Shown: positions 12,160 through 22,759 of the stretch, one piece after another
Numbering within the stretch: the first letter of the stretch is position 1
Layout: every line of letters begins with the position of its first letter
Source of the DNA: Pelodera strongyloides
Lineage: Eukaryota; Nematoda; Chromadorea; Rhabditida; Rhabditidae
NCBI GenBank assembly: GCA_036852015.1
Contig: JAANDG010000573.1
Coordinates: 1-64,000 of the forward strand
Direction: 5' to 3'
DNA length: 64,000 nt
Position numbers and translations under genes: made by a program
The notes under the pieces: generated by a model
Databases searched by the model: none
Told to the model about the DNA's origin: nothing
Seen by the model: only the letters and a program-made list of their open reading frames with translations

Positions 12160-13470
12160 TTTTGAGCAGCGTTTTTGAGCAAGCGCAGGGGGGCAGCCGC
12201 GCGGGAGGGTTAGGGAGCAGCGCAAGCGCGGGGGCGGGAGCAGGGAGGGAAGGGATGCGCGCGGGGGAGGGGAGCCGTGCGGGAGGGGGAGGGAGCAGCG
12301 TAAGCGCAGGGAGCCGCGCGGGGACGGGAGGGGAAGGGAGCAGCGCAAGCGCAAGGAGCCGCGCGGGGAGGGGGAGGGAGCCTCGCGGGGAGGGGAGGGG
12401 GACGAGGGAGCAGCGCAAGCGCGAGGGGCGGGAACAGCGCAGGGGCGGGAGCCGCGCGGGGAGAGGGGCCGTGCGGGAGGGGGAGGGAGCAGCGCAAGCG
12501 CAGGAAGGGAGCCCGCGCGGGGAAAGGGAGCAGCGCAAGCGCGAGGGGCGGGAACAGCGCAAGCGCGAGGGGCGGGAACAGCGCAGGGGCGGGAGCCGCG
12601 CGGGGGGGAGGGGGGCCGTGCGGGAGGGGGGGGGAGCGGCGCAAGCGCAGGGAAGGTTAGCCGCGCGGGGAAAGGGAGCAGCGCAAGCGCGAGGGGCGGG
12701 AAAAGCGCAGGGGCGGGAGCCGCGCGGGGGAGGGGGGCCGGGAACAGCGCAGAGGGCAGGGCCGCGCGGGGGAAGGGAGCTGCGCAGGGAGGGGAAGGAG
12801 CAGCGCAAGCGCGGGGATGGGAGGGGAAGGGAGCCGCGCGGGGAGCGGGAGGGGAAGGGAGCCGCGCAAGCGCAAGGGGCCGCGCGGGGAGGGAGAGGGG
12901 GAGCCGCGCGGGGAGGGGGACGGAGGGAGCAGCGCAAGCGCGAGGGGCGGGAACAGCGCAGGGGGGGAGCCGCGCGGGGGAGGGGCCGTGCGGGGACGGG
13001 AGGGGAGGGAGCCGCGCAAGCGCAAGGAGCCGCGCGGGGAGGGGAGAGGGAGGGAGCCGCGCGGGAGGGGCGGAGGAGCAGCGCAAGCGCGAGGGGGGGA
13101 GCGCAGGAAGCGCGGGGAGGGAGGGGAGCAGCGCAAGGAGCCGCGCGGGAGGGACGGAGGGAGCAGCGCAAGCGCAGGGAGCAGCGCGGGGAGGTGAAGG
13201 GAGCAGCGCAAGGAGCCGCGCGGGAGGGACGGAGGGAGCAGCGCAAGCGCGAGGGGCGGGAGCCGCGCGGGGGAAGGGCAGCAGCGCAGGGGGACGCAGG
13301 GGAGGGGAGCTGCGCGGGGAAAGGGAGCAGCGCAGGGGGGACGCAAGGGAGGGGAGCTACGCGGGGAAAGGAAGCAGCGCGGGTTAAGCGCGCAGCGGAC
13401 AGCGCGGGGGGCATGCGCAGCGGGCAGCGCGGGGGACATGCGCAGCGGGCAGCGCGCGGGAAGCAGCGGC
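12160..13470. repeat. GC-rich, strand-biased minisatellite (about 1.3 kb)
   Basis: Irregular array of short modules such as GAGCAGCGCAAGCGC, GGGAGCCGCGCGGGG and GGGGAGGGGAAGGG. The + strand is strongly purine/G-rich and contains almost no T. Because TAA/TAG/TGA and their complements are almost absent, very long frames stay open in several frames on both strands (for example 12162-13475 on + and 12143-13414 on -). These are composition artefacts, not genes. The 3' end changes to a CATGCGCAGCGGGCAGCGCG unit repeated about 2.5 times near 13410-13460. The surrounding DNA is AT-rich, so the edges are sharp. Confidence 0.92.
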
Positions 13471-14399
13471 GCTAAAAGGGACAGGACAAACATTGAAGGA
13501 CTGACAGGACGGACATACACATAACATAAATGAGTGCAGCTTGTAATGAAAAACAGTGCCACGCACTGTTTTAGTGTGAAATCATCAAGGGCAACAGATA
13601 ACAAAGTCTCAGAGACTTTGCTCGAATAAGTGTTCCGCCAAAGAATAAACTTTGGGGAATCTTTCGATATGCTCTGCGTACTCGATATTATCGTAAATGC
13701 AATCCAAGTACAGATATTCTCTGTACCCAGATTACAACGTACGCGCAATCGGGCACCAACAACGGGCGCTTCTCATACGACAAACTCACAACGTCACAAC
13801 TCCAAAGAACATGGCCAAAAGAGACCACCACACCCACACCTCACACCGAGAAAGAACACGACCAAGAGAAGCAATGGAAAGATAGGAGAAAAGATAGCAG
13901 ATCCCGAACATTGAGCGGAAAACTTGAACGGGAATTTTCACCCGTGTGTGAACCAAACTTGCTATATATATAAAGGGTAACAGTGCGTGTCGGGTCTGCC
14001 CTCACAAGGCGCATCGAGACGCGCAAAACCTTGAGGTTTACTCACAGTAGCTCTAACTATGCTACATGCAAAGCAAACAGGCGCGTAAAACAACAATTCC
14101 AAAACAACCCTAACGTCCCTAACCTCAATGAGTTAACGACTAAAATCAGCGTAACTGTTGCAAAGGAATGAACTACTCAAAGCGGCAGTGCTTAACTTAT
14201 CCTGGAAAATCTAACCTAACTAAACATCAGTATTGAATTTAAATCAAAGGTTCCTAGCAAAGCGAACGACACTACTAAGGATACTAAACTCTGGCAAGTG
14301 ACAAATCATTATTTCATTATAAAGCTCAACTCAAGAAAAAAACGTGCAAAACTACAATTTCTTAATCTCATAACAGAAAAACGACCAAACAATGTGTCC
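13471..14399. other. Unannotated spacer
   Basis: Only short open frames without splice-supported continuity. Nothing recognisable was seen. Confidence 0.4.
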
Positions 14400-14590
14400 G
14401 TGCTGGATAGCTGGATCTTTTCAAGTAACATAATTTCTCTAGAGCTTTCATTTTTTGCTCTTTTCATTGGGACCTCCAACATTTTTTTAAACTTTGCAAT
14501 TTCTTGTACCAATGTTGGAGGCCCTCTCCACTCTTCTTTCTGAGTGGAGTTTTTCTTTTCTTTTTCTTTTTTTTTCACAATATGTCTAAC
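14400..14590. repeat. Diverged duplicate of the tract at 17440-17520
   Basis: GGATCTTTTC, an AGAGCTTT..ATTTTTTGCTCTT block and a following T-rich run with AAATCTTGAACTTT/AAACTTTGCAATTT recur in the same order near 17444-17530. This suggests an old tandem duplication with a period of about 3 kb. Confidence 0.5.
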
Positions 14591-14814
14591 CATAGTATGG
14601 GCGTGGATAGGTGCCAACTTTGAAAGAGAGTGCTCATCCGATCCGGATCCGGGACTGGCAAACAACCGGCGAAGTAGGCGTAGAGCATTCGAATCTCGAA
14701 GAGGGCATCAGTGGAGAACGGCGGAAGAATGATCAACCTGGAAAAAAATCAATTAATCAATGAATATGGCACATAGCCGCATAATAGTACTGTGTGTCAA
14801 ATTTTACCGAAAAA

Positions 14815-14960
14815 TGGCGAAAAAAACCATCTGGTGACTAGTTCGTGACCAGTTGATGACGGTTTTCGATAAAAAAATTGGTCAAGAATTGGTCAAGGGA
14901 CAGACCCACGAAAAAAGTGAACCGTCACCAAATGGGTTCAATCATTTCCTATGTAAGACC
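14815..14960. repeat. Family G repeat: GGTGAC/CATTTGG motif cluster
   Basis: Clustered GTGACCAGTTGATGACGGTT, ACCGTCACCAAATGGG and similar words. Related clusters occur at about 16938-17010, 21600-21720, 39985-40110 and 46575-46770, each containing CATTTGGTGAC-like words several times. Confidence 0.6.
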
Positions 14961-15035
14961 CATCTCAATGCAGTTGCAGAGGAATGGCCCACCCTAACTG
15001 GAGATAGAAACCCAAACAAACCTTAATTAGAGGGA

Positions 15036-17195
15036 TCCAATCAACGTTGCAATGTTGAAGGTAAGACAGGGAGACTCGAGGAACCCGATGAGAGAGAGAG
15101 GAGAAGCAGATCGACGATCTCGCCGTGATCGACAACGTTGACTCCATGGTATGGCTCCGACTCCAAACACGGTCAGCAGGAGGAAGCTCACCTTAAGGAT
15201 CATAAAATTAGTTTAGTTTAAACTTTGTGTGTGCACACTCAGACTTGCATTTATCCACACTCTGGTGTGAGAGGAATGTATGACTTCAAACTGAAAAAAA
15301 ACTAGACGAAAAGTACCAACAAACCAACATACCTTAGCATCCAAAGCGCATGTGGGTGATGTGCGTGGTGTAGACCGCGTAGACGACCGAACAAAAAGTG
15401 AATCCCAAATCCAGTTCTTCCAAGAGTTCAAGCAAGAGAGTTGACGACCACATACATCGAGCAGGACGAGACGAACAGTCATCAAATCTAAACAAAAGAA
15501 TTGATTGAAGAAAAAAGCTGAATACAGTGAATGTATCACAGATACGAGAAACAGTTGAGAGAAAGAGAAAAACATAACTCTAGTTCAGAGTCATGGCGAA
15601 TTCGAGTTGAGCAAAATTCGGATGTTTCGCGAAATATTGATCAAGTTAGACGTTGTCAAAATAAGAGGTTCCAGACAGGAATTATTTTGAGCTACCGGTG
15701 TCTCTCGTTTGAACGGGATATCAGATATCACACTAACAATGAAGTCGAACAGAGAATTTCGCGAAAGATCCGCATATGGCTCAACTCGAAAGCGGTTTAG
15801 CTCAACCATGCTCAACCCTAACTAAGGTCCCATCCTAACATGTTGGATAGTAAACCTTAGAACAGAAATGAAACCTGGTAAGAAAACAAACCTCAACGTA
15901 GGGATCCGATCCATGTTGAAGTGGCTGAGGACGCTGACGAGGCGAGGCACAGCGATATTGGTGACGTGAGTGGGCACAGACATCGGCTCCGGCCGGGCAA
16001 GGTCGGCTGGCAGGCAGGAGAAGGGAAAAATGTAGAAATCAGAGTGCACCTGAAAAATCAACAAATCAGTTGGCAGTTTGTTAAAACGTAGCGCACATTC
16101 AAAGTGACTTCGTGTGTTGCACAGGTGCATTTGAGCGATCTAACTAAAAGGAAGGCGTGATCTCACACTGACACAAAAACAGCCGATAAAGTAAACAAAC
16201 ATACCTTAGTAATCACGGCACTTGTGTGTCAATGAGAAGGATGGACTGGACACGAGCAGGAGAAGTCACTGGATATTGTCGGGTTCCAGCTCGCCGAGGG
16301 GGTTGACAACCTTGATACCGCCGAGAAGTACCGCAGGAGCAATCATCAAACTTAAACTGAATAATCTATAAAGGAAAGGAATAAATAACACCAATCCGTT
16401 CACTAGCAAAAAAATGTAGCACCATTCACTGCCACTAACAACTATGCAATATGAGAGAAACAACTCAGGACTGTGAACTGTCGCATCAGAAACAAAGATA
16501 AGGATAAAAACATACCATAAGCGAGCTGATCCGTTTGATACTACATCCGTAGAACATGGCCAGCGACGCTCCAACGACGGAGAAAAGAGATAACGAAGAT
16601 TTGCCCGATAGAACGTTCATTAGTAGGAACTGAACTGGTGGCTGTCCTGAATATTGTTAATTTAACCATGAACAATGTGCACATCAGCAACTGACACTCA
16701 TATCGACAGTACAAGAAAGATAATGACATTCCAACCTCAATCCAACAGTCAACACCGACCACCATAAGAGAACAAAACATACCACAGGAGACTGCACAGG
16801 TATAGAACAGCAGATCAAAGGGGTTGCGGACAGGCAAACCACCGGGTAGGTGGCAGGTGGAGGTAGCCGTAGGGTCCAGTGGCATAATACGGATTGCCTC
16901 TGAAATAATAAATTGCATTAGGAAATGGATGAATCCATTTGGTGACGGTTCACCGTTTTTTTTCATGGGCATGCCCATTTGCTGACCAATTGGTGACCAA
17001 GTTTCATCGAAGACTGCATCAGAACCATTTGATGTTTTACACAGACTCACACATCTGCCAATGCCAATATTCATGCCAAATCAGAAAATACTACCTTAGC
17101 AGTTTCGTTCGAAGAACCAACCTGAAAAACGAAATAAAAATGTACCTTGTAGTAAAACAGCCGCTTGAAGTTGTCCGGGGGCAGAAACGGCTTGG
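15036..17195 (-). other. Splice-bounded candidate exons of an unrecognised minus-strand gene
   Basis: On the minus strand several open segments are bounded by TTTCAG-like acceptors and GTATGTTTG/GTACATTT-like donors: 17146-17195, 17095-17121 (27 nt), 16783-16899, 16516-16646, 15889-16051 and one ending near 15021. The 17146-17195 segment encodes AKPFLPPDNFKRLFYYK. A frame through 16783-16899 and 16516-16646 encodes a hydrophobic stretch that looks like membrane segments. However, phases across the whole set do not give one uninterrupted frame, and more than one frame stays open in places. I do not recognise the family. It may be a fast-evolving gene, a decaying duplicate of the gene just upstream, or partly chance. 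Confidence 0.35.
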
Positions 17196-17794
17196 CTGGC
17201 GAGGATGAGAGAGATATATAGAGGTAGAGAGTAAGAGAGGAGTTAAGAGAGCAAGTTTTTAGAGTCAAAAAAAAAATAACAAGAAGGTGGGCAAAACTAA
17301 CTTAACTAAATGCTATTGAAACCTCAACAAATAAAACTTATGGAGAAAGATTAACAAGAATAACAATAACCAACGAAAAGAGAAGAATGATGTCCCTCAG
17401 GATCTTTTCGCACATGAAAAAGCATAAAACAATGTCCTCGAAAGGATCTTTTCGAAATATTGTATTTGTAGAGCTTTATATTTTTTGCTCTTGGCTGTTT
17501 GTTTACATTTTTTTTTAAATCTTGAACTTTCAGAGGTATCAGGGATGAACGACTTTATCTTTAGCCAAAGTGCACTCAACTTCAACTCAAGGTACTCAAG
17601 GTGTCTTTCTCAAATTTCATTCCCAAATTCAAATTCTCAAACTCAATTTCAAATTCTCTTCATATTCTCAAATTCTGATTCTCTCTCAACACTTCCTTTC
17701 CTCTGAAAGTCCAAAGCACAAAAGTCAAACCCTTCTTCTTGGGAATGACACAGCAGCCTTCATTATTTTCTTTTACTATAAGACCCTAGAGTAA

Positions 17795-18555
17795 CTAATC
17801 CTGACGGGGTGCATGAAATAGCGCACGTGGTCCACATTCCATCGCATCACGGACCAAGATGTTGGAAATTGGCAATTGACCATTAGCCTGAATATAAAAA
17901 AAATAGTCTAATAAGAAAAGATACGAACAATAATTCTCTGTTAACGCAAATAGTTTGCGTGTGATCCACAGAAGAGGTTGTAGACAGTATAAAACCATTA
18001 TTGAATGAAACCCAAAGATGAAAAATGTACCTTCATTAAGATGAAAGGAAGAAATGGGCAAGGAGCGGCTGGGTTCGAGGTCCAAGCGCCCAAGTCAAGG
18101 ATGTCGACATCATCCAAGTCGTCGACGAAGTCCCCAGGATACAGACCGATGTAGGTGACGAAACGAGAGCCAACAACTTTTTCTTCATTTCTTGTCCTTC
18201 TCGATCCGGTGGCTAGAGTCGAGTGTAGCGCTAAAACAAGAACATTAATTCAGGATAATTACAAGAAAACAAGACAATTAGTTCACTCGGATTAAGCCCT
18301 AATTCAAAACGATCACCACTACGACAAGTATCGCAGGAAATAAAACATCGTAGAACAATCCGATTTATCGTAAAACAAACTAAACTATTAAAACAATATC
18401 AAGTAAGCTACGGGAAAATGATCAGATAAAACACATCAAAAGAAAAGAAAATTACCAAATTTATCGAGATTCTGTCCGAGGCAGTGCTCAGTGCTGTGAG
18501 GCCCAAGAAAGAAGTAGTCAGCCGGTAGCACGACGAGTGGCAACAGTTGTACGGC
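17795..18555 (-). CDS. C-terminal part of an unrecognised protein, three in-phase exons
   Basis: Minus-strand exons 18456-18555, 18031-18230 and 17795-17887 have good GT/AG sites and consistent phases. They give about 130 residues ending in a TAG at 17795-17797. The segment begins AVQLLPLVVLPADYFFLGP and ends with a piece containing RDAMECGPRAL. GPRAL preceded by M-E recalls the C-terminal signature of NodU/CmcH-type carbamoyltransferases, but the family's following residues are missing and the rest does not obviously match, so that name is not given. Upstream exons could not be joined: a good candidate at 19070-19197 has the wrong phase. Coding status is likely; function is unknown. Confidence 0.55.
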
Positions 18556-18672
18556 CTGAAATAAAAAAAAAATGTATCACTCCAGCTACAAATAACAGTG
18601 ACGGGCGTGTGCACAAACACATAGACCAAGAAAAATTTCTCCTGTTTCAAAATGGTATCACCTCTTAAATTC

Positions 18673-18858
18673 TCAAAGCGAAATACCAGCCGGTTTTTGA
18701 AACGCAGAGTACACCAACATTCTTATGCGTGTATAGATACGCAAACGAGCATAATTTAGCATAAAATATAGACCCCAATAAGACCCCACTTCGCATAAAT
18801 ACTCAAGAATGCAGTTCTCCACGATGAGTTTCAAAAACAGGCCGGTATTTCGCTTTAA
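18673..18858 (+). repeat. MITE family A, copy 4
   Basis: Left end AAAGCGAAATACCAGCCGG preceded by TCAA (decayed TTAA). Right end GCCGGTATTTCGCTTTAA. It lies just upstream of the 18456-18555 exon on the minus strand, probably in an intron. Confidence 0.88.
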
Positions 18859-19069
18859 ATATCACAAAACTAATGTTTTTGTGGAACGAAGCGGGCGCAC
18901 ACTTTTACGGGATTTTAGTGTGCAGTTACTCCACATTTTTTTATTGGGGCACAGCGGCACAGCTGAGCAGTGTGGTAGGAGAAATTAACTAAAGACCAGG
19001 GCGACAGATTGACACGCAAACTGCACCCAGGAAAAGCACAACATATAGAGAAAACCAAACAAAATGTAC

Positions 19070-20000
19070 CTATTATGAAGACTAGACTCCTTGCTGTGGA
19101 TCCGGTCGCTTGGGAAAGAAGGAACCCAGGAACTCCAATGGAAGTCGACCATCAGAACTTCACAACCGGCAGTTCCTTTGAGAAAGAGAGACGATGTTCT
19201 GACCTTTAAAACGACATTTAAATTTAAATAGGATGTAAATCAGAAAAAAAAGTAATTTACTATTTACGACAAGAACAAATATTTTGCTAAATGTAAAAAG
19301 TGTTATCCGAACCGAACCGAAAGGCAAACAATTGTGCAAATAACCACACAAAACAAGCTAGATTAGAAAACTCACAATTTGAAGGCGTCCAAATGGTCCA
19401 AAGCACAAAATGGGCTGAAGTCGCTGAAGATCCAAATATGGTGCCCATTTCTGGACTCGAAATGTGTAGAAAGTCCTCCGCCAGTCCACATAAAAGGCAG
19501 AGGGTGACCTAAACAACAAGACACGTTAAAGGAGAGTCGTCGAACACAAATCAAATCATTTAAATAGGATTCCTGAACAAAATTTGCAAGTTTTCATCGG
19601 AACTGGTCGGAAGTTCACGTTAAGCCGTGCTTGAACCACGGCGGCAGGAAAATAAACGAAATGGAAGAAGAACCAACCCAGATAAGCTCCTGTATATTGT
19701 GGTTATCCCTCATTGAAAGGTGGGTTGGGGGAAGGGAGGCGCCGGCCGGTCAGCCACATGCGCTCAAACCAAGTTCAAGCTTCAAGGCATGCGTCGAAAA
19801 AGAACCTGAAAAGTAGCAGGATTACAAACGATAAATCTATACGACTACCTACGGTTAAACGAAAAGGCAATTTATTTACTAAATAGGAGCAGGGAATCAG
19901 AATACAGGAAATAAACTTACCAGGGGAAACAATCGACGCCTCCAAACGGGTGCCGGTGCCCGCGAGCGAAAAAAAAAGAGGACGTATCGGCATGCTGGGA
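19070..20000 (-). other. Further splice-bounded minus-strand segments, unassigned
   Basis: An open segment at 19070-19197 ends in AATAG|GTACATTTTG on the minus strand. Another around 19390-19509 and one at 19921-20030 ending CCCCTG|GTAAGTTT also look spliced. Their phases do not join into one protein with the 17795-18555 exons. They may be upstream exons of that gene or pseudo-exons. Confidence 0.3.
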
Positions 20001-20307
20001 GCACACAGCCCATGACTCGACAAGCTAAACAATAACAAAATGAACATAATTGAGTAAATAAGACATTGCGAATGTGGACGAACAAAGTAAAAGTAGGCGA
20101 ACAAACGGGCATGACAATAGGTACAAGAAAGAACAATAGCAAGAAACGAATCTACAACAGAGAATCCAGAACATAAACAATCTCATGAAACATGATGACT
20201 TTTTTTGGGGCGGAAAAACACGTGTGTGTTCTAGAAATCACCGAAAAAAATTAGCATATGGAACCGCCCGTCCTGAATTTTGTAGGGTAGCAAGAATTGG
20301 CGCTTTA

Positions 20308-20600
20308 TGGGGTTTCCATGTATGCGATTCGCACCTGCGAAAATGTCAAACCGCTGTCCATGTTCAAGTCATTTTACATGCATGTCAACTGCCTACCGTA
20401 ACCCATGCGAATCGCACGTTTGACATGGTCCTGCAGCGAAAGTGTATCAGATACGTACTATTTGAAATAGATCCGTACTATTTTGAAATAGATCCATACT
20501 AAATCCAAAATCGCTGCGGGACCCTGTCATTTACATCGACTCAAACATGGACAGCGGTTTGACATTTTCGCAGGTGCGAATCGCAAACATGGAAACCCCA
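20308..20600. repeat. Inverted-repeat element with TGGGGTTTCCATG termini
   Basis: About 56 bp arms (TGGGGTTTCCATGTATGCG on the left and its near complement ending GGAAACCCCA on the right) enclose a core with two ATAGATCCRTACTA copies. Related termini occur at about 37107 and 59628-59802. There is no TTAA flank; TTA on both sides may be the target duplication. Confidence 0.75.
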
Positions 20601-20956
20601 TTAGCCAGCAAAACCAAGAGGACTGAAATTAGCCAGTTCAATATCAAACGATAGAAGTTGAAGATTCGTGGAAAACAATGAATACTTTCCGGAAATGAAT
20701 GGATGATGAGCTGGTGGACATTAAATCGCAGTCAAATGATGATGGTCACACTACGGTGGGCGAGAGAGAACGCCAAAGGAAGAGAGCAAGGAGAGCGCGA
20801 CGAAGATGATATATCGATCGGTTGCTGGAGTAAAACTGACCTATTTGTGAGCTGGATGTTTTTTATATATAAAAACACGGGCAACGGGAAAAACTTACTA
20901 AAAATACTTTTTAGTATTACACACATCTGTTCTAATGTTTCTTCGTTTCAAAAAGC

Positions 20957-21318
20957 TTAAAGGGATCGGCTCACCTTAAATTGTGCCTGTTTTTTTTGTT
21001 TCTTTATTTTCTATAAGGGATAATAAAAATTTCGAATACAAAAAGTAGTGTTATATTTCAATACTCACGAAGATATTAGGTGATAAAGTGGTGGATCGAT
21101 CGGCCCGAAATGAAAAAGTGTAATTGTCCTGCCTTGTTTGTATGGGACAATTAACACTTTTTCATTTCGGGCCGATCGATCCACCACTTTATCACCTAAT
21201 ATCTTCGTGAGAATTGAAATATAACACTACTTTTTGTATTCCAAATTTTTATTATCCCTTATAGAAAATAAAGAAACAGAAAAAACAGACACGATTTGAG
21301 GTGAGCCGATCCCTTTAA
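20957..21318. repeat. TTAA hairpin MITE, almost perfectly palindromic (362 bp)
   Basis: TTAAAGGGATCGGCTCACCT begins the left arm, and the right arm is its reverse complement nearly to the centre (about 21140). TTAA lies at both ends. A related AAAGGGATAGGTTCATCT terminus bounds the element at 51345-51851. Confidence 0.88.
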
Positions 21319-21536
21319 TGTCTAAGAGTCTAATGTAAACTAAACATCACTGTCGGCAGAATCTATTAGTACGTATTGACACTTCAATTATGAACCTTCC
21401 CAGGCACCCAGTCTGGCCGCACTATATGCGAATGACATGACGCTTCAAATTTATGTCGTTTATGCGCAATAGACGATGTATTCTCTCTAATATATATATA
21501 TATATATTGGAAATGGGTGAACGAACCCACCTGGTT

Positions 21537-21603
21537 ATATAAAAATGTTAATAGAATATATTATTTATCGTAAATAATATATTATATTAACATTTTTATA
21601 TCA
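21537..21603. repeat. Short near-perfect AT palindrome
   Basis: ATATAAAAATGTTAATA and its reverse complement are separated by further complementary AATATATTATTTA arms meeting at TCG near 21570. The arm is about 32 bp with roughly one mismatch. Confidence 0.8.
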
Positions 21604-22017
21604 CGGTTACTGGTTTTTTCGAGGGCCAGCCCATTTGGCGACCTCTTCGTGACCATGTGGTGATCAATTTTCACCGAAGCTGTTTTTTCGGTAAAAAAAC
21701 ATTTGGTGTGGTTTCGGCAATTATTTCGTTTACCTGTGTGAGTTTAACGCTGGTTTTGATTCAGACTGACGTCAAAGGTGAAAACTTATCTCACCTTTGA
21801 CCTATCTAATAAATAGACAAAACATAAGCATGAACTTGTTCTTTTCTTGGATGAACCCAATGTGCACTGATGTTTTTTGAGTAGCCAGTTTCTCGCCTCG
21901 CGCAGACACATAGTTCATGCTTACTCAACTGCGGGCTTTTTTCGATGAAAAAGCCTGCGTTCTGCGCTTTTTCAATGCAAGAAGGAGTATTTCATCTAAC
22001 GAAAGGACTAGTCACGA

Positions 22018-22740
22018 GTGGTGAGAACAGAAGCTAGCCAACGCCATGTTAACGACGACTCAGTGCTCGAACAAACAAAAAGTTGCGTCAGGAAACTGGT
22101 CATAGAGGCCAGGAATTTGCATTTGTAAATTATTTGATGCTGATGTCTCAGAAGTCACATGCGTATTATGGGAAGAGGGTAAATACCAAAAGGAACCCTA
22201 AGATGTGAACGAATTAAGAAACTTACATACAAACATACATGCCTAAAAGCAGCAGAGTCCACTATTTGTGAATTTTGCATAACTAGAAGTGGATAGAACA
22301 GAAGCTGGATAATGATGACTCAGTGCTGAACAAACAAAAAGTTGAGTCAGGAAACTGGTCATATATGCCAGAAACTTGCCGTTGTAAATGACTGACCATT
22401 GTAAATGACTGAGCTGACGTTAAAAAACGATGCTGATGTGTCATCAGAAGCATATTGCTAGACTAGAATAAGGACCAAAAAGAACCCTAAATTGTCAACA
22501 AACTAACAAACAATGCGTAAATCAACAGAATATACTATTTGTAAAATTTTCAAATAAGGATTCGTAATTAGTTTTGATCAGAAGTGTACAGGAACGAAGC
22601 CATGATGAGGACGAACAAACAAAAAGTTGCGTCAAGGAGAAACTGGTCATAGTGAGAAGCCACAAATTTGCCATGATAGATCACCGGGCTAACAACAAGA
22701 AGCGATGTTGATGTATAGAAAGAATACAAAAAAAAATCCG
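22018..22740 (+). repeat. Three diverged tandem copies of a roughly 285 bp unit
   Basis: Copies begin near 22018, 22290 and 22590. Each contains CGAACAAACAAAAAGTTGCG (or close), TCAGGAAACTGGTCATA, a CCA.AAATTTGCC block, GATGCTGATGT and, in copies 1 and 2, ACCAAAAGGAACCCTAA. No extended open frame is present. Confidence 0.75.
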
Positions 22741-22759
22741 CCTACAATACTACACAACT

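Noticed and set aside
12143..13475. Long open frames (up to 437 codons) on both strands of the GC-rich block
   Set aside because: They exist in several frames at once because the repeat contains almost no T or stop words. The translations are Pro/Arg/Ala/Gly low complexity with no conserved domain.
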